A stretch of DNA of 64,000 nt from CAZRXG01 sp964603985. GTDB lineage: Bacteria; Chloroflexota; Anaerolineae; Aggregatilineales; UBA3940. Where the stretch lies: assembly GCA_964603985.1 (NCBI GenBank), contig CAZRXG010000003.1, positions 184,664-248,663 of the forward strand, written 5' to 3'. A model generated the notes under the pieces. That model did no database searches. It saw only the letters and a program-made list of their open reading frames with translations, and was not told the origin of the DNA. Position 1 is the first letter of the stretch. Each line of letters begins with the position of its first letter. Below are positions 1-7,275 of the stretch, in pieces. The position numbers and the translations under genes are program-made.

Positions 1-583
1 TGATGCCCGTCAGCCCGCACAGCGCCGCCGGCTCCCGCACCGAGCCGCCGGTATCTGTCCCCAATGCGCCCAGGCACAGGGAGGCCGCCACCGCCGCCGC
101 AGAGCCACCACTCGACCCACCGGGGCTGTAGTCACGATTCCAGGGATTGCGTGCCGGGCCGTAGTGCGGATTCACATTCGTTGCACCGATGGCGTACTCG
201 TGCAGGTGTGTCTTACCGACGATGATCGCCCCGGCAGACTTCAACTGTAGCGTCACGTCCGCGTCCCCGGCGGCGACGTGTTCGCGCAGGAAGTCGCTTC
301 CTGCCGTCGTCGGGACGCCCGCCACGTCGATCAGGTCTTTGATGCCCACCGGGATGCCGTGCAGCGGCCCCCAATCCTCTCCTCGCTGGATCGCCTCGGC
401 TGCGCTGCGGGCTTCTTCCTGGGCCTGATCGTCCATCACGCTTAGGAAGGCGTTAAGCGCGGGGTTCAGGCGCTCGATGCGTGCCAGGCAGGCTTCGATT
501 AGCTCAGTGGGCGAAAGCTGCTTCTCTTTGATCAGGGTGGCTGCGTCGGCCAATGTCAGGTTAACAAGCTGATTTTCATCCAT
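1..583 (-). CDS. Amidase (GatA/amidase signature family), N-terminal part; truncated by window edge
   Basis: Reading the minus strand from the ATG at 583 gives 194 codons before the window ends, so the C-terminal half is missing. The start MDENQLVNLTLADAATLI resembles GatA and related amidases. All three parts of the Ser-cisSer-Lys triad are visible: the lysine in GIPVGIKDLIDV, the serine of the glycine/serine loop GGSSGGSAAAVAA, and the nucleophile region TDTGGSVREP. The family hydrolyses amides or, as GatA, supplies ammonia for transamidation of Glu-tRNA(Gln)/Asp-tRNA(Asn). I cannot separate GatA from a free amidase without the C-terminus or a gatB/gatC neighbour. It is divergent from the formate dehydrogenase operon. 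Confidence 0.88.
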   Translation of the reverse strand, partial: MDENQLVNLTLADAATLIKEKQLSPTELIEACLARIERLNPALNAFLSVMDDQAQEEARSAAEAIQRGEDWGPLHGIPVGIKDLIDVAGVPTTAGSDFLREHVAAGDADVTLQLKSAGAIIVGKTHLHEYAIGATNVNPHYGPARNPWNRDYSPGGSSGGSAAAVAASLCLGALGTDTGGSVREPAALCGLTGI

Positions 584-632
584 CTTCCACCTTGCTCTAT
601 TTACACGAATCACCAGTTTGATGTATTCTCAT

Positions 633-644
633 ATTGTATACAAT
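633..644. promoter_or_regulatory. 12-bp perfect palindrome in the amidase/formate dehydrogenase intergenic region
   Basis: ATTGTATACAAT is a perfect 12-bp palindrome, followed by a partial copy of its half site (GATTGTAAA). It lies 41 bases before the formate dehydrogenase operon start in a 101-base divergent intergenic region that is much richer in A+T than its surroundings. TATACA and TACAAT could serve as -10 elements on the plus strand, but no well-spaced -35 is present. An operator or dyad promoter element is an inference. Confidence 0.35.
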
Positions 645-684
645 GATTGTAAACCGCCTACCACGGTGAAGGAAGTAGACAGGT

Positions 685-2418
685 ATGAGCACCAACTCTG
701 GTCTGGACCTATCTTTGCTCGAACCCGTGCTCGAAAAGTACCAGGGCGGGGGAAAGGCCCAACTTCTCCCCGCCCTCCATGCTGCTCAACGCATCTACAC
801 CTATCTCCCTGAGCCTGCGTTGGTCGCAATCGGCCAGGCTCTTCGAGTTCCACTCTCCGAAATATACGGCGTGGTTGAATTTTACACCATGTTCTACACC
901 GAGCCTGTCGGCAAGCGCATCATCCGGGTATGCACCGATCCGGCGTGCGCGATTGCCGGGGCCGAGGAGCTGGTGGAGGCCATCCGCCACCGCGCGGGCA
1001 TTCGTCCAGGTGAGACCAGCGCCGACGGTGAGGTGACCATCGAGCGTGTGCCCTGCCTCGGCCTGTGCGATCAGGCTCCCGGCGTGCTGGTCGACGAGGA
1101 GGCTTTTGTACGCGTGACGCCCGGCGATGTCGAACGGCTCTTCGCCGCCGACGCCACGCCCTCCGAGCTCCGGGTCACCGGCAAGCCCCGGCTCCTGACC
1201 CGCCGCATCGGACAGCTTCCCCCGACCGACCTGGCCGCCAACCGCGCCGAGGGGGCGTTCAGCGCCCTGGAGAAAGCACTGACCCGGATGACGCCGGAGG
1301 AGGTCATTGAGGAGGTGAAAGCCTCGAACCTCGTGGGGCGGGGCGGGGCGGCTTTTCCAACCGGGCTGAAGATGCAGTTCACGCGCGGCGCGGGGAGCGA
1401 GCCTAAATACGTCATCTGCAACGCCGACGAGAGCGAGCCGGGGACGTTCAAAGACCGTGCGCTGATGGAGGGCGACCCCTTCCGCGTGTTGGAGGGAACG
1501 GCCCTCTGCGGCTACGCAATCGGGGCGTCGAAGGGATACATCTTCATCCGCGGCGAGTACCCGCAGGCCAGACGAATCCTGCAGGCGGCGGTTGACAGCG
1601 CCATCGACGCCGGGCTGCTGGGCGAGGGTATCCTCGGCACGGACTTCGACTTCGACGTTGAGATCCGGGTGGGCGCGGGAGCGTACATCTGCGGCGAGGA
1701 AACGGCCCTCTTTGAGGCCATCGAGGGTAAGCGCGGCTTCCCGCGCGTCAAGCCCCCCTTCCCGACAACACACGGAGTGTTTGGAAAACCGACCGCCATC
1801 AACAACGTCGAGACGCTGTCTACCCTGCCTGACATCATCGCCAACGGCGGTGAGTGGCTCAGGCAGTTTGGAACGGATAAATCAACCGGCGTCAAGCTCT
1901 TCTGCGTGAGCGGGCACGTCAGGCAGCCGGGCGTCGTCGAGGCCCCCTTCGGTGTCCCGGTTCGCGAGCTTGTCGAGCAGCACTGCGAGGGCTTCGACGG
2001 TACACCCCAGGCCATCTTGATGGGCGGCGCGGCGGGCGGCTTCCTGACTCCCGACCAGTTCGACACCCCGCTGACCTTCGAGGATTTGCAGCCGCTCGGC
2101 GCGCCGATTGGCTCAGGTGTGATCATGGTGTTCAACGACACCGTCGACATGCGCCAGGTGCTCCAGGGGATCGCGCACTTCTTCGCGCATGAGTCGTGCG
2201 GCAAGTGCTACCCCTGCCAGCTTGGCACCCAGCGCCAGATGGAGATCCTGGATCGGGTGGCCGCCGGGCAGGCGAAGGTGGGTGATACTGCCCGTCTGCA
2301 AGACATCGGCCTTACGATGACCGACGCATCACTGTGCGGTCTGGGCCAGACGGCTGGCGCGGCGGTTTTAAGTGCGTTGAAGCTGTGGCCGGGGTTGGTC
2401 GGAGAGAACGGCGCGTGA
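685..2418 (+). CDS. NAD-dependent formate dehydrogenase beta subunit: NuoE-NuoF fusion (diaphorase)
   Basis: A 577-residue fusion of the two NADH-binding modules of complex I. The NuoE-like part (about 1-165) has the thioredoxin-fold [2Fe-2S] ligands C83, C88, C124 and C128. The NuoF-like part (about 185-577) has the FMN/NADH site (GRGGAAFPTGLKM, AYICGEETALFEAIEG) and the [4Fe-4S] ligands C505, C508, C511 (SCGKCYPC) and C551. In this family the module moves electrons from formate oxidation to NAD+, or back for CO2 reduction. The ATG at 685 follows an AAGGAAG sequence. It is the first gene of the operon, and its stop overlaps the fdhD start by four bases. Neighbouring fdhD and a Mo/W catalytic subunit argue for formate dehydrogenase over complex I or a hydrogenase. 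Confidence 0.9.
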   Translation: MSTNSGLDLSLLEPVLEKYQGGGKAQLLPALHAAQRIYTYLPEPALVAIGQALRVPLSEIYGVVEFYTMFYTEPVGKRIIRVCTDPACAIAGAEELVEAIRHRAGIRPGETSADGEVTIERVPCLGLCDQAPGVLVDEEAFVRVTPGDVERLFAADATPSELRVTGKPRLLTRRIGQLPPTDLAANRAEGAFSALEKALTRMTPEEVIEEVKASNLVGRGGAAFPTGLKMQFTRGAGSEPKYVICNADESEPGTFKDRALMEGDPFRVLEGTALCGYAIGASKGYIFIRGEYPQARRILQAAVDSAIDAGLLGEGILGTDFDFDVEIRVGAGAYICGEETALFEAIEGKRGFPRVKPPFPTTHGVFGKPTAINNVETLSTLPDIIANGGEWLRQFGTDKSTGVKLFCVSGHVRQPGVVEAPFGVPVRELVEQHCEGFDGTPQAILMGGAAGGFLTPDQFDTPLTFEDLQPLGAPIGSGVIMVFNDTVDMRQVLQGIAHFFAHESCGKCYPCQLGTQRQMEILDRVAAGQAKVGDTARLQDIGLTMTDASLCGLGQTAGAAVLSALKLWPGLVGENGA

Positions 2419-3260
2419 AGGCAACCGACGAACGGGATGTGTGCGGGGGAACAGTTCCCATCAGCTACACCACGATCACCCGCAAGGGCCGACAGGCTGT
2501 CGACGCCGGGGTGATCGTGGAGCGGCTGGTGTCGTTCTTTGTGAACGGGCAAGAGCTGCTGACCAGTATGGCGACACCCTGCCAGCAGGACGCGCACGCA
2601 CTGGGCTTTCTCGCCAACGAGGGCATCATTCACTCGATGGACGACGTGCGCGCCGTTCACGTCTGTCCCGGCAGTTCGTGCGTCGATGTCTGGCTGGCTT
2701 ATGCCGATTTCGAGCCGCCGGGCCGTGTGATCGTGACCTCCGGCTGCGGCGGTGGTGTGACGTTCAATGACCCATCTACCACCTTTGAGCAGCTGGAGTC
2801 GGAGATGCGGGTCACGCCGGAGCGGCTGTGGGAGATGATGGATCAGCTTCACAAGTCAGCCGTGCTGTACAGCCGGGCAGGGGGCGTGCACGCTTCAGGT
2901 CTCGGCGACGGCAAACGACTGCTCCTCACTGCCGAGGATGTGGGCCGCCACAACACGCTCGATAAACTGCGCGGTCTCGCGCTCCAGGCCAACATTGACA
3001 CCCGCGACTGCGTGATCCTGACGACGGGCCGTATCAGTTCGGAGATGATCGGCAAGGCGCGCCGCATGGGAGTGCCCATCGTCTGTTCGCATACCTCACC
3101 GACCAGCCTCTCAATCGGCCTCGCCAATGAGTGGAATATCACGCTGATCGGCTACCTGCGCCGCAACAGCATGAACCTATATACGCACCCTGAGCGTATT
3201 CAGCCAGAAGAGACGGTTGCCTCACCCGACGGGAGGCAGAGGAGAACACCGAATGTCTGA
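2415..3260 (+). CDS. fdhD: Formate dehydrogenase accessory sulfurtransferase FdhD
   Basis: FdhD passes sulfur from a cysteine desulfurase to the molybdenum/tungsten cofactor of formate dehydrogenase, which is needed for activity. About 281 residues, normal for the family. Visible family stretches are TSGCGGGVTF (the sulfur-carrying cysteine loop), YSRAGGVHASGL, AEDVGRHNTLDK and TTGRISSEMIGKA. I chose the GTG at 2415 because it overlaps the preceding stop as GTGA, the usual sign of translational coupling; the longer frame from 2334 would run into the NuoEF coding sequence. The loop has one cysteine where the E. coli protein has two, a variation I would expect in non-proteobacterial FdhD. It overlaps the next gene by eight bases. 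Confidence 0.93.
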   Translation: MKATDERDVCGGTVPISYTTITRKGRQAVDAGVIVERLVSFFVNGQELLTSMATPCQQDAHALGFLANEGIIHSMDDVRAVHVCPGSSCVDVWLAYADFEPPGRVIVTSGCGGGVTFNDPSTTFEQLESEMRVTPERLWEMMDQLHKSAVLYSRAGGVHASGLGDGKRLLLTAEDVGRHNTLDKLRGLALQANIDTRDCVILTTGRISSEMIGKARRMGVPIVCSHTSPTSLSIGLANEWNITLIGYLRRNSMNLYTHPERIQPEETVASPDGRQRRTPNV

Positions 3261-3966
3261 CACCGACACGAGCGAGACCATCCATCTGACCATCGACGGT
3301 CAGGGAGTCAACGTGCCGCCCGGAACGACGATCCTGGAAGCTGCCGGACAGCTTGGCATCGAGATCCCGCACGTCTGCTACCATGAGGCACTGACGCCGC
3401 CCGCCGTCTGTCGTGTCTGCGTCGTCGAGGTTGAGGGCGCGCGCGTCCTCCAGGCAGCCTGCGTGACCCAATGCGCACGAGATATGGTCGTCCACACCCG
3501 CAGCGAGCGCGTCGTGCGCAGCCGCCGCACCATCCTGGAGATGCTCAACTCGGCGGTTGACCTCGGCGAGGCACCTGAGATCCTTGGGATGCTGGAAGAT
3601 TACGGGGCCGATACTGCCCGCTTCCCCGACGGCGCGAGGCGTGAGTACGTCCTCAAAGACGACAATCCCTTCTACGTCCGCGACTATACGCAGTGCGTCA
3701 TGTGCTGGCGCTGTGTGCAGATCTGCGCCGACGACGGGCAATACGCCTTTGCGCTGAACTTTGGCGAGCGCGGCTTCAGCTCTCACATTTCGACTTTCTT
3801 CGATCTGGCTTTGCCCGACACGACCTGTGTCTTCTGCGGGCAGTGTGTCGGTGCCTGCCCGACCGGCGCGCTCAAGCCCAAGATCGAGTGGGGGCTTGAG
3901 CAGGGGTTGAGCTTTAAACAGATCCGGGAGATAACGCACCAGGGGAAGAAGCATGAGCGGGCATGA
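3253..3966 (+). CDS. Formate dehydrogenase iron-sulfur subunit ([2Fe-2S] plus two [4Fe-4S]), split from the catalytic subunit
   Basis: A 237-residue protein matching the ferredoxin-like front end that is normally fused to NuoG-type formate dehydrogenase catalytic chains. Residues 10-80 form a plant-type ferredoxin domain with ligands C42, C53, C56 and C70. Near 160-225 are two [4Fe-4S] motifs, CVMCWRCVQIC and CVFCGQCVGACP. The stretch that should carry the intermediate His-Cys3 cluster (about 98-125) reads LNSAVDLGEAPEILGML and contains no cysteine or histidine, so that cluster appears lost. The protein would wire the catalytic subunit (4637) to the NuoEF diaphorase (685). The start is the ATG at 3253 behind GAGGAGAA, inside the end of fdhD. 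Confidence 0.87.
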   Translation: MSDTDTSETIHLTIDGQGVNVPPGTTILEAAGQLGIEIPHVCYHEALTPPAVCRVCVVEVEGARVLQAACVTQCARDMVVHTRSERVVRSRRTILEMLNSAVDLGEAPEILGMLEDYGADTARFPDGARREYVLKDDNPFYVRDYTQCVMCWRCVQICADDGQYAFALNFGERGFSSHISTFFDLALPDTTCVFCGQCVGACPTGALKPKIEWGLEQGLSFKQIREITHQGKKHERA

Positions 3967-4005
3967 TAGGTATTGCCGGGTGGTTTTACGAGGGGGGAGC
4001 TGCCT

Positions 4006-4563
4006 ATGACCAAGATCAACGATTATTTGTGGCACATTCCTCATACGCCGCTGGATGACGACCCGCCCGACGTTGGCCTCCTCCAGCAGACGTTCAACCT
4101 GCCGATCAGCGCGGCGCTCGAGGAGCCGCTCGCCGAACGGGGCTACAAGCTCAAGAGTAATGACGTCGCCGTCCGGTTGGATGAGCGCGTCGACGGCACA
4201 TACGACACCTACTATGCCAACGTCCGGTTCATCCGCTACCTGCAATCCGACATCATCGCCCGCATCCACTTCGAACACACCGAGTGGGCACACTTCCTAT
4301 CCGACAGCAGCGAGCACCGCTACTTCATCAACCTGGACCGCTTCAAGGTGTCCGACCCGGCCACACAGATCGTCGTTCCGGCATGGTCGGGCCGTCTGCA
4401 CACCCGGATGTCTAGCCGGCCTGAGGATGTCCTTCACCACGAGGGGGAGGACCAGATATGGGCTTTCGCCTCAGCCGAAGAACTGGAACGACAACTGCAA
4501 CTGATTTTGGAGAAGCTCACCCGGCTGGGCTGGCCCTGGTTAGAGAACACCTCGACGTTTTGA
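4006..4563 (+). CDS. Hypothetical protein inside the formate dehydrogenase operon
   Basis: I do not recognise this 185-residue protein. It has no signal peptide, membrane segment or cysteine motif. It is mixed acidic/aromatic (for example WHIPHTPLDDDPPDVGLL near the start, then RFIRYLQSDIIARIHFEHTEWAHFL), and the C-terminus is a predicted amphipathic helix (EELERQLQLILEKLTRLGW). The ATG at 4006 follows AGGGGGGAG. It sits between the iron-sulfur subunit (39 bases upstream) and the selenocysteine catalytic subunit (73 bases downstream). That placement suggests a role in assembly or regulation of the complex, but it is inference only. Confidence 0.75.
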   Translation: MTKINDYLWHIPHTPLDDDPPDVGLLQQTFNLPISAALEEPLAERGYKLKSNDVAVRLDERVDGTYDTYYANVRFIRYLQSDIIARIHFEHTEWAHFLSDSSEHRYFINLDRFKVSDPATQIVVPAWSGRLHTRMSSRPEDVLHHEGEDQIWAFASAEELERQLQLILEKLTRLGWPWLENTSTF

Positions 4564-4636
4564 TTGTCGGCAAACATTGTTGCTCAACGACGAAGCGAGG
4601 ATTGCTTCGCGGGTTCGACTCTACGAAGGAAAAACG

Positions 4637-6703
4637 ATGATCCAGGCAGATAAGATTGTCCGTACCACGTGTCCATACTGCGGTGTCGGCTGCCAGATCG
4701 ACCTGCACGTAAAAGACAACGCCATCTACCGCTCCGATGCCCCCTTTGGCGTCGAGCCAAACAACGGCCTGCTGTGCGTCAAGGGCCGCTTCGGGCACGA
4801 CTTCCTCTGGCATCCCGACCGCCTGACCACACCCCTGGTTCGCCGCAACGGAGACCTCGAACCGGCAACCTGGGACGAGGCGCTTGACCTGATCACGGAG
4901 CGCCTTTCGGCCATCAAAGCCGAGAGCGGCCCCGATGCCATCACCCTGTTGTGCAGCGCCAAGTGCACCAACGAAGAGAACTACCTGATGCAAAAGCTGG
5001 CGCGCCAGGTGATCGGCACACACAACATCGACCACTGTGCCCGTCTTTGACACAGCTCAACTGTGACAGGCCTCGTGCAGGCCTTCGGCAGTGGGGCGAT
5101 GACCAACTCCATCCCCGACATCACCGACGCAAAAGCCATCCTGGCGATTGGCACCAACACCACCGAGCAGCACCCGGTGCTCAGCCTCCGGATCAAGCAG
5201 GCGGTGTGCAAGCACGGCGCACAGCTAATCGTCGCCGACCCGCGCCGCATTGAGCTGGTTGACTTTGCCACCCTCCACCTGCAGCTCGAAGCGGGAACCA
5301 ACCTGGCGCTGCTCAACGGGCTGGCGCACATTATCCTCAGCGAGAACCTCCACGACCGGGAGTTTATCGAGGAGCGCACCGAAAACTTCGAGATGTGGAA
5401 AGCCGTCGTCGACGAGTATCCGCCCGACCGGGCCAGCCAGATCACCGGCGTGCCCGTCGAGGATCTGGTGCGGGCGGCGCGCATCTACGCCGGGAACAGG
5501 CCCGCCGCCATCTTCTACGCGATGGGCATCACCCAGCACACCGCCGGGCACCAGAACGTGGTGGCCGTCGCCAACCTGGCCATGATCACCGGCAACATGG
5601 GCGTTCCCGGCGGCGGCGTGAACCCGCTTCGCGGCCAGAACAACGTGCAGGGAGCGTGCGACGTGGGCGGCCTGCCCAACGTCTACCCCGGCTACCAGCG
5701 GGTGACCGACGAGGCAGTGCGGGAGAAGTTCGCCGCCTATCACGGCATCGAGCAGCCCCCGCCCAAACCCGGCCTGACCATCACCGAGATGCTCGACGCC
5801 GCCCACGACGGCCAGGTGCGCGCCATGTACACGATGGGCGAGAATCCAATGATGAGCGACCCGGACACCAACCACGTCCGCGAGTGCCTGGAGGCGCTGG
5901 AGTTCCTGATCGTGCAGGACATCTTCCTCAACGAAACCGGTGAAATGGCCGACGTAGTCCTGCCGACAGCCGCCTTCGCCGAGAAGGACGGGACGTTCAC
6001 CAACACCGACCGCCGCGTGCAGCGCGTCCGCCGGACGCTCGACCCACCCGGCGAGGCTCTCCCCGACTGGCAGATCGTGGTCGAGCTTGCCGGTCGGCTC
6101 GGCGGACAGGGTTGGGACTATCCCGACCCGGCAGCCATCATGGACGAACTGTCCGAGGTGTCACCCATCTACGGCGGGGTCCACTTCAACCGGCTGGAAG
6201 ACGGAGGGCTGCAATGGCCCTGCCGGAGCGCCGACGATCCTGGCACGCCGATCCTGCACGTCGGAACCTTTTCGCGCGGGCGGGGCTATCTCAGCCCGGT
6301 GCATCACCAGCCTGCCGCCGAGCTTCCCGACGACGAGTACCCCCTCATGCTGACCACCGGCCGCGTTCTCCAGCACTGGCACACCGGCACGATGACGCGC
6401 CGCGTGGGCGGCCTGGACTTCCTTGCGCCGGAGGAGCGCGTCGAGATCAACCCGGAGGACGCCGCCCGTCTGGGCATTGCGGACGGGGACTGGATTCGCA
6501 TAACGTCCCGGCGCGGCACGGTGACGGCGCATGCCTGGGTCGTCGACCGCCCCCGGCCCGGCCTGATCTTCATGACCTTCCACTTCGCCGAGGCACTGGG
6601 CAACGTCCTGACCAACAACGTGGTCGACCCTGTGGCCAAGATCCCTGAGTTCAAAGTCTGCGGCGTGAAAGTGGAGAAGACCGACCCGCCTGACGGGAGA
6701 TGA
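4637..6703 (+). CDS. fdhA: Formate dehydrogenase catalytic (alpha) subunit, selenoprotein with UGA-encoded Sec138
   Basis: A molybdopterin bis-MGD oxidoreductase that oxidises formate to CO2. Translated through the TGA at 5048-5050 it is 688 residues, the size of E. coli FdhF. The N-terminus carries one [4Fe-4S] site, C12, C15, C19 and C47 (TCPYCGVGC, LLCVKGRFG). Around the TGA the frame reads NIDHCARL-U-HSSTVTGLVQ, and the next block is AFGSGAMTNS; selenocysteine formate dehydrogenases have their catalytic Sec at this spot. The frame stays open and homologous on both sides, so this is recoding, not a nonsense mutation. The C-terminal molydopterin-binding domain (about 570-688) includes TTGRVLQHWHTGTMTRR. 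The start is the ATG at 4637 behind GAAGGA. A standard gene caller would split it at 5050. Confidence 0.92.
5048..5095 (+). promoter_or_regulatory. Selenocysteine UGA codon (5048-5050) with candidate bacterial SECIS hairpin
   Basis: Right after the UGA, the mRNA can fold into an irregular hairpin. The outer stem is ACTG (5060-5063) with CAGT (5089-5092). The inner stem is AGGCC (5068-5072) with GGCCT (5080-5084), capped by the 7-base loop TCGTGCA. A competing short hairpin CACAG (5051-5055)/CTGTG (5061-5065) is also possible. Bacterial SECIS elements lie within the coding sequence just after the UGA and present a small apical loop to SelB about 15-40 bases downstream, and the loop here fits. 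No selA, selB, selC or selD is in the window. Confidence 0.65.
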
Positions 6704-6737
6704 GCGGCTGAGTTTTTTCCTTCGGTTCGATCTTCTG

Positions 6738-6769
6738 GGGTGGCTCCCGGCTGCGGGGCCACCCTTTTT
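6738..6769 (+). terminator. Rho-independent terminator after the formate dehydrogenase operon
   Basis: GGGTGGC (6738-6744) pairs with GCCACCC (6758-6764) around a 13-base loop and is followed directly by five T. It begins 34 bases after the fdhA stop. Confidence 0.8.
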
Positions 6770-6803
6770 GTGCCTCCCCAAACCTTAAAACTTTCTCCAC
6801 CGC

Positions 6804-6851
6804 TTGATCTAAAACATTCGTTCTGGTAAAATAGGGGTAGAACATTCGCTC
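6804..6851 (+). promoter_or_regulatory. Promoter with two LexA-box-like operators upstream of the 6919 gene
   Basis: TTGATC (6804-6809) and TAAAAT (6827-6832), 17 bases apart, make a sigma70-type promoter. Two near-identical sites overlap it: AAACATTCGTTC (6812-6823, between -35 and -10) and GAACATTCGCTC (6840-6851, at the expected start of transcription). Each differs by one base from GAAC-N4-GTTC, the core of the Gram-positive-type LexA (SOS) box. Their positions would block RNA polymerase. The promoter is seen directly; LexA binding is inferred. Confidence 0.55.
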
Positions 6852-6918
6852 TAATTAACCTTCATCATTCCCCCGTGTGGGAAGGAAGTACAGGGTGACC
6901 ACGTTAAAGGAGATTGGA

Positions 6919-7167
6919 ATGCGTGTGGGAATGCTGTGGTTTGATAACAGTGGACAGCGCGACCTGGATGCCAAGCTCGAGCGGGCCATCGCGCACTACG
7001 AGGCCAAGTACGGCGCTCGCCCGACGGTGTGCTATGTGCACCCCAGCATGCTCTTAAGCGCCCGGCACAACATCGCGGGGCTGGATCTGCGCGGCAGCAA
7101 CATGATACTGCCCCACCACTTCTGGCTGGGCGTGGAGGACGAGGTCGAGCAACGGTCGGCAGCCTGA
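6919..7167 (+). CDS. Small conserved-looking protein of unknown function, 82 aa
   Basis: The ATG at 6919 follows AAAGGAGA with good spacing. The protein (MRVGMLWFDNSGQRDLDAKL...) has a central basic/aromatic part (AIAHYEAKYGARPTVCYVHP) and an acidic C-terminus, with no signal peptide or membrane segment. I cannot name a domain. It is monocistronic, with a promoter at 6804-6832 and a strong terminator at 7213-7250. The LexA-box-like sites over its promoter suggest it may be damage-inducible. Confidence 0.7.
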   Translation: MRVGMLWFDNSGQRDLDAKLERAIAHYEAKYGARPTVCYVHPSMLLSARHNIAGLDLRGSNMILPHHFWLGVEDEVEQRSAA

Positions 7168-7212
7168 GCCTGAGCCTCGTTCATCCGAGACCCATCAGAG
7201 CAAGGCACACAG

Positions 7213-7250
7213 GCATAGAGGGCGCGCGCGTATGCGCCCTCTATGCTTTT
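7213..7250. terminator. Strong terminator between the 6919 gene and ileS
   Basis: A perfect 13-bp stem, GCATAGAGGGCGC (7213-7225) with GCGCCCTCTATGC (7234-7246), an 8-base loop and four T after it on the plus strand. It lies between convergent genes, so it may also stop ileS transcription. Confidence 0.8.
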
Positions 7251-7275
7251 ACCCTTCTCGCCGCCGAATCTGCCT

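Noticed and set aside
4577..6703. fdhA as a pseudogene or two separate genes split at the TGA 5048-5050
   Set aside because: Both halves are in the same frame and homology is continuous across the stop at the known Sec position, so recoding explains it better.
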